Of a stretch of DNA of 64,000 bases, positions 42,929 to 52,362 are shown in pieces. Every line of letters begins with the position of its first letter. The first letter of the stretch is position 1. The translations under genes and the position numbers were made by a program. Source of the stretch: an uncultured Bacteroidales bacterium (GTDB taxonomy: Bacteria > Bacteroidota > Bacteroidia > Bacteroidales > Muribaculaceae); NCBI GenBank assembly GCA_902800715.1, contig CADCFN010000002.1:372001-436000 (forward strand), given 5' to 3'. Below the pieces are notes generated by a model, which ran no database searches, was not told the DNA's origin, and saw only the letters and a list, made by a program, of their open reading frames with translations.

Positions 42929-45175
42929 ATGATAGACCACAATACAGTACAACAGATTCTTGACACCGCCGACATCGTTGACGTGGTGAGCGACTTTGTG
43001 GCGCTTAAGAAGCGTGGCGCCAACTGGATTGGCCTGTGCCCGTTCCATAATGACCGCCGCCCGTCTTTTTACGTGTCCCGTGCCAAGGGCATCTGCAAGT
43101 GCTTTGCCTGTGGAGAGGGTGGCAGTGCGGTCAATTTCATCATGAAGCACGAGCAGCTCAGCTACCCCGAAGCCCTGCGTTACCTGGCTCGCAAATACCA
43201 TATCGAAATCCAAGAAAAAGAACTCACCGACGAGGAAAAGCAGGCGCAGACCGAACGTGAAGCGATGCTCATGCTCAACGAGTGGGCATGCTCCTATTTT
43301 GAAAAGCAACTGCATGAGACCCAAGCGGGACAGGATATCGGTTTGAGCTATTTCAAAGAGCGCGGCTTCAACGATGCCACCATCAAAGAATTCAGGTTGG
43401 GTTATTCCAGTGAGGGCTATGACGACCTCTATAAAGCCGCTGTTGCCCAGGGTTTCAACCCCAAGCTGTTGTTTGATGTGGGCTTGTGCATACCCGATGA
43501 CCGCAGTGGCGGGCATGACCGTTTTCGCGGTCGTGTGATGTTCCCAATCATGAACATTGCCGGCAAGGTCATCGCTTTTGGCGGCAGAACACTGAAAAAG
43601 GATAAGGAAGTCGCCAAATACGTCAATTCGCCCGAGTCAGCCATCTATTCCAAGCGCAACGTCATCTTTGGTCTATACCAAGCCAAGCGCGAAATCAGCA
43701 AAGCCGACAAGTGCTATATCGTTGAAGGCTATGCCGATGTCATCTCCATGCATCAGGCCGGTTTCAAGAACGTAATAGCTTCGTCGGGCACCGCATTAAC
43801 CGAGGGGCATATCCATGCCATCCGCCGCTTTACCAATAACGTCACCGAGATGTTTGACGGTGACGCCGCCGGTGTGAAAGCAGCCATCCGTGGCGTTGAC
43901 TTGCTGCTCAAAGAGGGCATGAATATCAAGGTGTTGCCCTTGCCTCCTGAAGATGACCCTGATACCTTCGTGCGTGCCCACAGTTATGCTGAAGTCGAAG
44001 ACTACATTGAAAAAAATGAGGCAGATTTCATCAACTTCAAGTCAAGTGTGGTGCTCAAGGATGCAAAGAACGATCCCATCAAGCGTACCGCAGCCATAAC
44101 CGATGTGGTGAAGTCCATTGCTCTCATTCCTGATGAGATTGCCCGCATGGTCTATGCCAAAGAGTGCAGCAACCTGTTTGAGATGGATGAGCAGACTATC
44201 CTGCGACAAATCAAACAGTATCGCAATAAATACCTGGAGCAATGGCGAAAAGAACGTCAACAGCAGCAGGCACGTGAACAGCGCATGGCTGCACAATCGG
44301 ATAATGTCGTGCCACCCTCGCCTAGTTTAGATGACGTTCCACCAGCTCCCCTACCCGATGATTTCGTTCCCGAGTCTGAACAGGTTCCTGCTCCTCGTGT
44401 GAGCAGCCGCACATCTACCGCCATAAGCGGAGTTGACGTCCAGGAGCGTGAAGTCATCAGGCTCATTGTCAATTATGGCATGTGCTATCTGACCGAAACC
44501 GAGTATCAAGACGGAACGGTGCGGCCCACAACAGTTCTCGAGCATATCAACAATGAGATTCATCTGGATTACATGGGTTTCAGTGATCCATTGTACAAAC
44601 GCATCTTTGAAACCGCATTGCAGTACATCGAGCCCTATTACAAAGACTTAGAAGTATTTAAGGCTCAACTGGAGGAGCGCACGCGCGAATTTATTGCAGA
44701 GGAAATGGCAGCGCAGGATGAGGTCGACCCCGAAGCACTTGACAGCGTTGCACTCATCAATGCTCAAGAACGCAAAGAAAAAGCCATTGAAGCCAAAGCT
44801 AATGCTAAAGCCAAAAATGAACTACTTGAGTTCAACTGTGGCTATCTGGTGAAGGCATTATGCTCGATTGATGATGACGAAATGCGGCAATTGGCTTGTG
44901 ACCTCGCCACCGACAACATGCCACAATTGAGTAAAATCCACACTAAATATACCGTCATTGTCGAGGAACGCGACAAATTGTTAAACCTTGTGCCAGAGCG
45001 AATCAACAACTGGAAAAATGCCCTGCTTGTGCTCCGTATCAATGAACTCAAATCACAAATTGCCAATGCTGCTCCCGAAGAGCAGCCCAAACTGATGCAA
45101 TCCCTTCAGGAACTCTATAAAGTGCGGCATCAACTAGCCGCCGTCATTGGCGACAGGGTGGTCAACCCCATCTGA
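42929..45175 (+). CDS. dnaG: DNA primase
   Basis: A 748-residue primase. It has the CHC2 zinc finger CPFH...CKCFACGEGG (about 38-66), the RNA polymerase core with a TOPRIM domain (YIVEGYADVISMHQAG near 260 and FDGDAAG near 309), and a helicase-binding C-terminal region. It is longer than E. coli DnaG (581) because of a Pro/Asp-rich linker (about 455-495, PPSPSLDDVPPAPLPDD) and a long helical C-terminus. It makes RNA primers for replication. Confidence 0.95.
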   Translation: MIDHNTVQQILDTADIVDVVSDFVALKKRGANWIGLCPFHNDRRPSFYVSRAKGICKCFACGEGGSAVNFIMKHEQLSYPEALRYLARKYHIEIQEKELTDEEKQAQTEREAMLMLNEWACSYFEKQLHETQAGQDIGLSYFKERGFNDATIKEFRLGYSSEGYDDLYKAAVAQGFNPKLLFDVGLCIPDDRSGGHDRFRGRVMFPIMNIAGKVIAFGGRTLKKDKEVAKYVNSPESAIYSKRNVIFGLYQAKREISKADKCYIVEGYADVISMHQAGFKNVIASSGTALTEGHIHAIRRFTNNVTEMFDGDAAGVKAAIRGVDLLLKEGMNIKVLPLPPEDDPDTFVRAHSYAEVEDYIEKNEADFINFKSSVVLKDAKNDPIKRTAAITDVVKSIALIPDEIARMVYAKECSNLFEMDEQTILRQIKQYRNKYLEQWRKERQQQQAREQRMAAQSDNVVPPSPSLDDVPPAPLPDDFVPESEQVPAPRVSSRTSTAISGVDVQEREVIRLIVNYGMCYLTETEYQDGTVRPTTVLEHINNEIHLDYMGFSDPLYKRIFETALQYIEPYYKDLEVFKAQLEERTREFIAEEMAAQDEVDPEALDSVALINAQERKEKAIEAKANAKAKNELLEFNCGYLVKALCSIDDDEMRQLACDLATDNMPQLSKIHTKYTVIVEERDKLLNLVPERINNWKNALLVLRINELKSQIANAAPEEQPKLMQSLQELYKVRHQLAAVIGDRVVNPI

Positions 45176-45223
45176 AAACAATGAGCATTTCATAGTTTTT
45201 TCTTAAAAAACAAGACTCAATGC

Positions 45224-45258
45224 GTGGCAAATCAAGTAATAATTACTAAATTTGCCAC
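45224..45258. promoter_or_regulatory. 35-bp dyad covering the promoter of the LysM gene
   Basis: The sequence is symmetric around A45241: GTGGCAAAT, AGTAAT, A, ATTACT, ATTTGCCAC, with 15 of 17 base pairs complementary (only the pairs 233/249 and 234/248 fail). The -7 box TAAATTTG (45247-45254) lies in the right arm and the -33 region in the left arm. This is what an operator for a dimeric repressor would look like, or the hairpin may end the dnaG mRNA. Confidence 0.65.
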
Positions 45259-45327
45259 ATATTTTATATTACACCAATGTGTGGTTTTAAACCATTACTT
45301 TAAGCACGATAAGACAATTTAGTGATT

Positions 45328-47370
45328 ATGAGACTCAAGAATATTGTTATTTTGGCCACTATGGCTTTTGTTGCATTGTCATCACAAGCCCAAATGAACT
45401 TGCCAAAAACCGTCATTGACGGCATCGAGTATTACTATTATGTTACCGGTTCCAATGAGAGCATCTATGACATAGCTGCCAAATTGGGAGTGACAAAGGA
45501 CTTCATTATCAAAAATAATCCTGATGCAGCCGATGGCATCTCCAACGGCATGAAACTTCGTTTTCCTGTCGACAAGAAATCGGGTAATGTCACTGCCGAG
45601 CAAAGCAAAAACAATAATTCTACTCACACTGTAGAGCAAGGTGAAACGCTCTACGGGCTCGCCAAACGCTATGGCGTAACCGTTGAAGAGCTTATTGCCG
45701 CCAACCCAGGTACTGACAACGGACTGAAAGTCGGTCAGAAATTATATATTCCTAGCACAACTGCATCATCAGCCCCCTCGGTAGACGCCAACAAACAAGT
45801 GCGTGACGCCTTTGACCGCAACGGCTCGGCAACCACTGCGCAAATCTCTGTTCCCACGGGCTCAGACCCCGTGTTTATCACCTTGAATGACGGTGAGAGC
45901 ATCTACACCATTGCCAAGCAGTACAACACCTCGATCGAGGGCATTATCACCTCCAATCCCGGCCTCAAACCTGATGAATACACCGCAGGTGCCAAGGTTA
46001 AAATCGTCCCCAACTCGGCACTGCCGTTCATTTATGAGCGCATGAGCCGCCGCAACTACAAGTATGAGGTACAGCGTGGCGAAACTTTTGCCTCGATTGC
46101 TGCCGCCAACGGAATCACCGAAAAAGAGCTCAAGAATGCTAATCCCGAACTAAAAAAGGCCAAAAAGGGTAAAACCATCATTTTGCCGAAACCCTATGCC
46201 GAGCGCGTGACCGGAGAGATGGCTACTATTCCTCTCGAAGAACTTCGAGACTACTATGAGCCCAGAATCAACGACATCTATGACAATCTGGTAGCCAAGC
46301 GTCTTGAGAACGAGGTAAATATTGCTATGGTACTCCCCTTCCAGCTGCACAAGAGCGCACCTCCCAAACAAGCCTATCTGTACACTGATTTCTACAAGGG
46401 CTTCCTGCTGGCACTTGACAATGCAGCACAGGAGAGCCAAAAGCATATCAATCTCAAGGTCTATGATACCCAGCACAACCTCAACGTCACCGACAGCATT
46501 CTTGCGCTGCCAGAGCTCAAGACGATGAACATGATTATTGCCCCCAGCGAGCCGCAACAGCTGGCAAGAATCAACAACTTCGGTAAAGCCAATGGTGTGC
46601 CAGTACTTAACTGCTTCACAACTAAAAACGAAGATTACCTGGATAATCCCTACGTTTATCAGGTGAACACGCCTACTAATGAACTGATGCATAACGTCAT
46701 GCGTTGGTTTGACGAACAGTTCAAAGGATATCATGTGATTTTCCTGAGTGCAGCAAGCGACAATGACAAGGAGATGTTTGAACACATCCGCAAGCACATC
46801 ACCAACAAGAAATACGAGACCACAACCATCAACGTGACCGGAGACCTGACTTACGGTGACATATCCAACAAAATGAACCCCGGTTCAAAATATGTCTTTA
46901 TCCCCTCGTCTGGTGACAAGAATCTCATCAGTAAATTCATCAAATCGCTGAAAGAGGTAAAGAACGAACGATTTGACTGCGATTTGTCCCTTATCGCTTA
47001 CCCTGAGTATGTGCTTTATCTCAAGGATTATCAAACCGATTTGCAAGATATCGACACCTACATGTTCTCCCGCTTCTTCAACGCCAAGGGTTATCGCACC
47101 CGCAACCTAGAGGCTGCTTACAGCACCAACTTTGGCGGCGAACCGTTGAAGGGTGAGCCTCACATGGCACTCTACGGTTGGGATACAGGTATGTATCTGC
47201 TCAAGTCGCTCGGTGTGGACGGACTTATCGATGAGGAGACGCCTCTCTATGAAGGCGTACAGACCAGTTTCCGCTGGGAGCGTGGTGACAACTGGCGCGG
47301 ATTCACCAACCAGGCTGTCAATATTGTCCACTTCTCTACCGACCATCAAATCACCGTCAAAGTGAAATGA
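45328..47370 (+). CDS. LysM protein with C-terminal periplasmic-binding-like domain
   Basis: About 680 residues from ATG 45328 (an in-frame GTG lies 6 nt upstream). It has a signal peptide (residues 1-22) and four LysM-like repeats (about 33-80, 96-143, 178-225, 237-283; e.g. HTVEQGETLYGLAKRYGVTVEELI). A domain from about 325 to 680 with IAMVLPFQLHK, FYKGFLLALDNA, IIAPSEPQQLARI and YVFIPSSGDKN resembles type I periplasmic binding/amino-acid receptor folds (also seen in LpoA). It probably binds peptidoglycan and regulates or anchors a cell-wall process. It overlaps the barrel-protein gene by 4 nt. Confidence 0.85.
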   Translation: MRLKNIVILATMAFVALSSQAQMNLPKTVIDGIEYYYYVTGSNESIYDIAAKLGVTKDFIIKNNPDAADGISNGMKLRFPVDKKSGNVTAEQSKNNNSTHTVEQGETLYGLAKRYGVTVEELIAANPGTDNGLKVGQKLYIPSTTASSAPSVDANKQVRDAFDRNGSATTAQISVPTGSDPVFITLNDGESIYTIAKQYNTSIEGIITSNPGLKPDEYTAGAKVKIVPNSALPFIYERMSRRNYKYEVQRGETFASIAAANGITEKELKNANPELKKAKKGKTIILPKPYAERVTGEMATIPLEELRDYYEPRINDIYDNLVAKRLENEVNIAMVLPFQLHKSAPPKQAYLYTDFYKGFLLALDNAAQESQKHINLKVYDTQHNLNVTDSILALPELKTMNMIIAPSEPQQLARINNFGKANGVPVLNCFTTKNEDYLDNPYVYQVNTPTNELMHNVMRWFDEQFKGYHVIFLSAASDNDKEMFEHIRKHITNKKYETTTINVTGDLTYGDISNKMNPGSKYVFIPSSGDKNLISKFIKSLKEVKNERFDCDLSLIAYPEYVLYLKDYQTDLQDIDTYMFSRFFNAKGYRTRNLEAAYSTNFGGEPLKGEPHMALYGWDTGMYLLKSLGVDGLIDEETPLYEGVQTSFRWERGDNWRGFTNQAVNIVHFSTDHQITVKVK

Positions 47371-48047
47371 AACGCCTAGCGTTCATATTAGCGGTTCTCT
47401 TAGTGACGATTGCGGCTCATGGCCAGACTCACTACGAGGGCACGTTTGCAGTCGGCGGCAAAGCCGGCGTGACGTTATCAAAGGTTAATTTCAACCCAAC
47501 AGTTCAGCAAACAATGCTTCCTGGCATTACCGCCGGAGCGATGTTCAGGTATATCGAGGAAAAGCATTTTGGTCTGATTGCCGAACTTAGCCTCACGCAA
47601 CGCGGCTGGAAGGAAGCATACGACGATGCTGACTACAGCTACTTTCATCGTTTTACATATCTTGAACTGCCTATCATGACGCATATATTCTTTGGCAATC
47701 AACGCGTGAAGGGTTTCTTCAACCTGGGACCCGAAATTAATGTGATGATTGCAAATGGAATCAAGTCAAACTATGAATACAAGCAGGCGGCAGAAACAGC
47801 TTATTTTATCGATAACAACCTTCATACTGAGCAGTTGACCATGGACATACACAATAAACTGGACTATGGCATTTGTGGCGGCGCTGGTATGGAAGTTAAT
47901 CTGAACAATCGCAATTCACTCCTGCTTGAAGGCCGCTTCTATTATGGCTTAACCGATGTGTTTCCCAGCCACAAGACAGACGTTTTTTCCAGTTCCAACT
48001 CCATGACAATCATGGTGACACTGGGCTACTTTTACCGACTGAAATAA
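47367..48047 (+). CDS. PorT-like outer-membrane beta-barrel protein
   Basis: A 226-residue protein with a signal peptide (1-19, AHGQ) and alternating aromatic/polar strands through to a C-terminal aromatic strand (MVTLGYFYRLK). GGKAGVTLSKVNF and the LELPIMTHIFFG pattern fit the PorT/OMP_b-brl_2 family. Such proteins are 8-stranded outer-membrane barrels; PorT itself assists type IX secretion, but this copy cannot be assigned that role. The start codon overlaps the LysM gene stop, implying coupled translation and possible partnership. Confidence 0.85.
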   Translation: MKRLAFILAVLLVTIAAHGQTHYEGTFAVGGKAGVTLSKVNFNPTVQQTMLPGITAGAMFRYIEEKHFGLIAELSLTQRGWKEAYDDADYSYFHRFTYLELPIMTHIFFGNQRVKGFFNLGPEINVMIANGIKSNYEYKQAAETAYFIDNNLHTEQLTMDIHNKLDYGICGGAGMEVNLNNRNSLLLEGRFYYGLTDVFPSHKTDVFSSSNSMTIMVTLGYFYRLK

Positions 48048-48061
48048 AGGTCTATTCTATC

Positions 48062-48088
48062 AAAAAAGGAGGGGCTGTTCACCCCTCC
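48062..48088 (-). terminator. Terminator of the S8 protease gene
   Basis: GGAGGGG/CCCCTCC stem (48068-48074 with 48082-48088, 7-nt loop). On the minus strand it is followed by TTTTTTG, so it ends the S8 protease transcript; the plus-strand side lacks a T run. Confidence 0.75.
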
Positions 48089-48115
48089 ACTAGCAAAATC
48101 TATCATTTACAGAAT

Positions 48116-50467
48116 CTAGAAACTAACGTCATCCTTAAAGTTGATGATGTCAATCAATTCTGTTACATCGGGAATACTGACATTCCCGTCTTGATTTAAA
48201 TCTCCAGCCTCATAAATGAACCCTTCCACTTCAAGACGTAAAATATAGTCAATCATCAATGTTACGTCTGCAATGGATATAGTACCACTTCCATTGACGT
48301 CACCCATAATTATGGGATCTTCGGGTTCTTCGATTAAGGAAAGAATGTATCTCGCTCCAGCCAAAGCATCAATCTTGCCATTCGGACCATAGCGGAAATA
48401 AGAATCCGGATTAGCTGTAAAATCGTCTTTTATTGCCGTTTCGGCGATGATTCGCTTAATGTCACCTGGGCACAAATCCGGCTTAATCTGCAACCACTGC
48501 GCTATGATACCTGCTACAGTAGGTGACGCCATTGAAGTACCGGTCATCACACCCCAGAAACAATCATTGGGATTCTTCCACACTAAATAACGGATACCCG
48601 GTTCTGTCATGTAAAAAGTGGAATACCGACTGATGGCAGAAACCACGTTAACAGACGGCGCAACAACTGTAGGCAAAGCTTTCTGGGTCGGTCCCGTGCC
48701 TGCCCTCTGATAGCTTGACTTATTATAATATGAGCCAACAGTGACATCATCTGTCACATAAGTGCCTTTTCCCCAAGAAAAATACCTATTTCTTGCAACA
48801 TATCCACCAGCTGAAATAATGGAGTCATGCACAGCATGAGTTCCAATTGAGCATTCGCTCGATGGCCTAGAGTAAAACCCTTCAACCTCTTTTGTTAAGA
48901 TAGAGCCATCCTCTTGCACTTCATCAACATAAACAACACCATTGTATTCACCCCTCACTGCAGAGGAATTGCACTGCCATGAGTCAACGAAACAGCTTTC
49001 ATTCCACTTTGGATTATAAACTTTGGGGGCATAGAAAGACATACCTATCCTATATCGGCTTTCGGTACGGTCATTGTTAGTGTTATAGGTTGAAGCAGTG
49101 GTTTTCAAATTGCGGATTTTGGTTGCGACCTTATACTTGCCAGCCGAAAGGTCGCATGAGATAGAGGCTTCCATAAATCCATCATCACTGACTGAAGGAT
49201 CAGGTTTGAAATAATCACTGTATTCCGATGAATAAATCTTCTTGTACTGTGTGATGTAGTCCGACTCCCAAACTATGTGTTTCGTAATTCTGTCAAAAAT
49301 ATGGAACTTGACGACCGGACAAACATATTTATCACGAATCCATGATTCAATCCATGTAGAGCCATAATAGTAATACTCATCAACATAGAAACTATAATTA
49401 TCAGGCATATAACCTAATAACATGTTCACCGGTTTAGTCATTGTTGCTTGTCCTGAACAATAGAATCCCCTGTTACCGTTATTACCTGCAGCAATGACAA
49501 AGACTCGACCTGGGCCAACTAATTTAGCTAATGCTTTTGAAATATAATCGCTTCCATCGTGGGGACCATTGGTTGTACTTACACTCAAACTGATTACACA
49601 AGGTTTACCCACACTATCGGCATAAGAATAGATATACTTGATGCAGTTTACAACCTCTACTTCAGAAATGGCAATGTTCAACGAGCGGCAAGCACAGACA
49701 ACAATATCTGCACCAGGAGCCATACCTCCATAACCGCCTATATGGTTACCCGCAGCAATGCTAGTTGTGTGAGTGCCATGGGTTTCAAAGCAATCAGTAG
49801 TCAAGGTATCAATCTGCTCTCCCATGAAAACCGAGCCAGATAAAGTATTATCCCCTATGACAACCGGGTGACCAGTAGAATTTTGTGTATCGTATACCCT
49901 CAAAATTCTGTTTTTACTGGGATCGTCAGTGCGACGGAAAGCACTATGCTGATAATCAAAGCCAAAATCGATAATACCTACAATCACACCTGAGCCATCA
50001 TAGGCTTGAGGCAGTCCATAATCCAAACCATTCAGGACCATTCCGGCATTGGTCTTTCGCAAAGTGCTATCAGTGCACATCTCCAGCAAGCGACTCATCT
50101 CCACTGAATTCACACCCGACAGTTTGGACACATGTTCCAGACTGGTTAAAGGTATCTGTGCCGTCAAGAAATCGTCAAAAACACAATTAACGATAACGCC
50201 TTGAGCCTTCAACTTTGAAACAACAGCTGGGTCTGAGAATCCGATAAACGCATCGGCATACTCCACGCCTTTAATCATGCGTGTTGGTGCATACTCACGC
50301 TCAAACATTGATTCAGCCTTCATGTTATTGGACTTGATGAACCCCATGTGGGTAACATATTCGTCCATAAACCGACTGACAGGGCTTAACGGTCCGCTCT
50401 GCAACTGAGCAAAAGCCCCTACCAGCGTTGTGGCTGCAACAATAGACAATAATAATCTTTTCATCAT
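48116..50467 (-). CDS. Secreted S8 subtilisin-like protease with dockerin
   Basis: A 783-residue protein with a signal peptide (1-20) and an inhibitor I9-like propeptide region (about 65-115). The subtilisin triad is Asp near 167 (VGIIDFGFDY), His near 228 (ETHGTHTTSIAAG) and Ser near 640 (GTSMASPTVAGI). About 280 residues between the oxyanion Asn region (AAGNNGNRG) and the Ser form an inserted beta-rich domain. Two dockerin-like repeats end the protein (DVNGSGTISIADVTLMIDYI, DLNQDGNVSIPDVTELIDII). Likely degrades extracellular protein at the cell surface. Confidence 0.92.
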   Translation of the reverse strand: MMKRLLLSIVAATTLVGAFAQLQSGPLSPVSRFMDEYVTHMGFIKSNNMKAESMFEREYAPTRMIKGVEYADAFIGFSDPAVVSKLKAQGVIVNCVFDDFLTAQIPLTSLEHVSKLSGVNSVEMSRLLEMCTDSTLRKTNAGMVLNGLDYGLPQAYDGSGVIVGIIDFGFDYQHSAFRRTDDPSKNRILRVYDTQNSTGHPVVIGDNTLSGSVFMGEQIDTLTTDCFETHGTHTTSIAAGNHIGGYGGMAPGADIVVCACRSLNIAISEVEVVNCIKYIYSYADSVGKPCVISLSVSTTNGPHDGSDYISKALAKLVGPGRVFVIAAGNNGNRGFYCSGQATMTKPVNMLLGYMPDNYSFYVDEYYYYGSTWIESWIRDKYVCPVVKFHIFDRITKHIVWESDYITQYKKIYSSEYSDYFKPDPSVSDDGFMEASISCDLSAGKYKVATKIRNLKTTASTYNTNNDRTESRYRIGMSFYAPKVYNPKWNESCFVDSWQCNSSAVRGEYNGVVYVDEVQEDGSILTKEVEGFYSRPSSECSIGTHAVHDSIISAGGYVARNRYFSWGKGTYVTDDVTVGSYYNKSSYQRAGTGPTQKALPTVVAPSVNVVSAISRYSTFYMTEPGIRYLVWKNPNDCFWGVMTGTSMASPTVAGIIAQWLQIKPDLCPGDIKRIIAETAIKDDFTANPDSYFRYGPNGKIDALAGARYILSLIEEPEDPIIMGDVNGSGTISIADVTLMIDYILRLEVEGFIYEAGDLNQDGNVSIPDVTELIDIINFKDDVSF

Positions 50468-50575
50468 GTATTAATTGTTAATGATTCATTTTATTTCATT
50501 AGCGCAGCGACTAAGAGAAGCCTTGAAGCAGCATGTGCCGATTGAGCTATCATCCAGACACCTTAAGCACTACTC

Positions 50576-52243
50576 TCAATTATTCTCAAGAAGAAAGTCG
50601 ATCAGCATAGTCACATCGGCAATGGAGATGACACTATCTTGCGAGATATCGGCATTCTGTTGGTTGAAAGGCTCTGTCGCTGTGCCCAAGATAAAGTCAA
50701 TCAAAGCAGACACATCACCGATGCTCACTAGTCCGTCATCATTCACGTCACCCAACAACAGTACGGGTTGAGGAACGATGACATCTATTCTGAACGACAG
50801 GTTTTCGGCATCCAATGTGATCTGGTAATCGCTGCCGTCACCAGTAAAGTAATAAGAGTAATTGTTATTGCGGCGAGCTGTACTATACTGCATGCCGGTT
50901 GTGACAGTTGTCGTAGCCGTTGGACCAAAACGATACTGGCTATTGAAAACATTCCAATCGTCATTCCACAAGTCAGGTCCGCCATCAGCAAAGACGAAAT
51001 AAATTGGGGCACTGATACAAAGTGTATCTACATAGATGCCATTGCCCATATTGGTCATCTTGCCTAATGGCTCAACCAGGTTCCAGTTGCCCTCGCCGCC
51101 CACGATGTAAAAACTAACGGATGTCGCAGGGTCATTGTCAAAGTTTTTCATCTCAAAAAGGGCATCCATGACTTGACCCGTTTGATTATCCCACCAACCA
51201 CAGTTATACCAATCGGTAGTGACATGGTTAGTATAGTTGATGCCATACTCATTAGCTTCGGGGAACCACCAGTACAAACCATTCACCGACTCGTGGTTAT
51301 TGAGCGTGTTGATAAGGTCAACGGTGAATGCCTTCTGCCCAGCCTCGGTTGCAGGCCATATCGACTGTAAGTCATAAGAAGCACCACTGGGATAGTAAGC
51401 ATGGGGATAGCCAGTTTCCACAATCTGTATTTTCTTGGCAGGATAAGAAGATTCCAGATTGGACAACAAATCGTCCAAAACACTCAATCCACCATGCCAA
51501 TAAGGATAATAACTGAGTCCAATAATCTCAAAATCAGTAGTGTAGCCACTGAGAACCTGATAAAATGACAAGACATTGCTCGCGCGCGCCATCTCGGTAT
51601 GCACAACGATTTGAGCATCGGGACAAACCTCACGGCAAGCCTTGATACCCTGCTTCAGGTAGTTGGCAAAATTGGCAAACGTACCTGAGCCATAATTTGC
51701 ACCACTGGGATAGCAATGTCCCGTCGGCCATAACATGCCGTAAGTCACTTCATTACCAACCTGAACGAAGTCGGGAGATGCACCGACAGCGTTCATGGCA
51801 GTGAGCACTCGTTTGGTGTAGCTGTACACACTGTCAGCAAGAGCGCTAGCCACAGTCCATGATGATGGTGTGGAGTGCTGCCCGGGGTCTGTCCAAGTGT
51901 CGCTGTAGTGGATGTCAAGCAAGAGATTAAAACCAGCCTCCTTGATGCGTTTACCCAACGCAAGCACATAAGGCAAGTCCTGGCATACACCCTCGCCCTG
52001 ATCTTCGGCATTTGCCTTAGAAGGATCCACAAACAAGCGCACACGCATCGCATTCATGCCATTATCCTTCAGGTAAGAGAGCATATTGGTAATCCTTGTC
52101 CCGCTTTCATTATAATAGATGGCGCCATGTTCCTCATATTTAGTCAATAATGAAATGTCACCACCCACATATTTCGTGGAGGCATACATAGCGGCATTTC
52201 CAATGAACAGCAGGCAAATAATCGTCAAGAAAAGATGTCTCAT
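50576..52243 (-). CDS. Arabinogalactan endo-beta-1,4-galactanase, GH53, with dockerin
   Basis: About 555 residues from ATG 52243 (MRHLFLTIICLL; a GTG 24 nt upstream is less likely). It has a signal peptide and a GH53 domain (about 25-340): YVGGDISLL, MRVRLFVDP, LLLDIHYSDTWTDPG, acid/base Glu in QVGNEVTYGMLW (near 163) and nucleophile Glu in IQIVETGYPH (near 274). A beta-rich domain of about 110 residues (possible carbohydrate binding) and two dockerin-like repeats (DVNDDGLVSIGDVSALIDFI and a following one) end it. It cuts beta-1,4-galactan side chains of pectin. Confidence 0.92.
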   Translation of the reverse strand: MRHLFLTIICLLFIGNAAMYASTKYVGGDISLLTKYEEHGAIYYNESGTRITNMLSYLKDNGMNAMRVRLFVDPSKANAEDQGEGVCQDLPYVLALGKRIKEAGFNLLLDIHYSDTWTDPGQHSTPSSWTVASALADSVYSYTKRVLTAMNAVGASPDFVQVGNEVTYGMLWPTGHCYPSGANYGSGTFANFANYLKQGIKACREVCPDAQIVVHTEMARASNVLSFYQVLSGYTTDFEIIGLSYYPYWHGGLSVLDDLLSNLESSYPAKKIQIVETGYPHAYYPSGASYDLQSIWPATEAGQKAFTVDLINTLNNHESVNGLYWWFPEANEYGINYTNHVTTDWYNCGWWDNQTGQVMDALFEMKNFDNDPATSVSFYIVGGEGNWNLVEPLGKMTNMGNGIYVDTLCISAPIYFVFADGGPDLWNDDWNVFNSQYRFGPTATTTVTTGMQYSTARRNNNYSYYFTGDGSDYQITLDAENLSFRIDVIVPQPVLLLGDVNDDGLVSIGDVSALIDFILGTATEPFNQQNADISQDSVISIADVTMLIDFLLENN

Positions 52244-52278
52244 AATTGTTTTTATCTGGTTAAACACTGATTATCATG

Positions 52279-52286
52279 CAAATATA
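52279..52286 (-). promoter_or_regulatory. -7 box of the GH53 gene
   Basis: Minus-strand TATATTTG about 36 nt before the ATG at 52243, without a convincing -33 TTTG at the usual distance. Confidence 0.5.
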
Positions 52287-52362
52287 ATTAATGATTGACA
52301 AACCGCCATCATAAAAAACTAAAAACTGGCACTCCCCTTGACCATACCAAACTCAGGGCACA

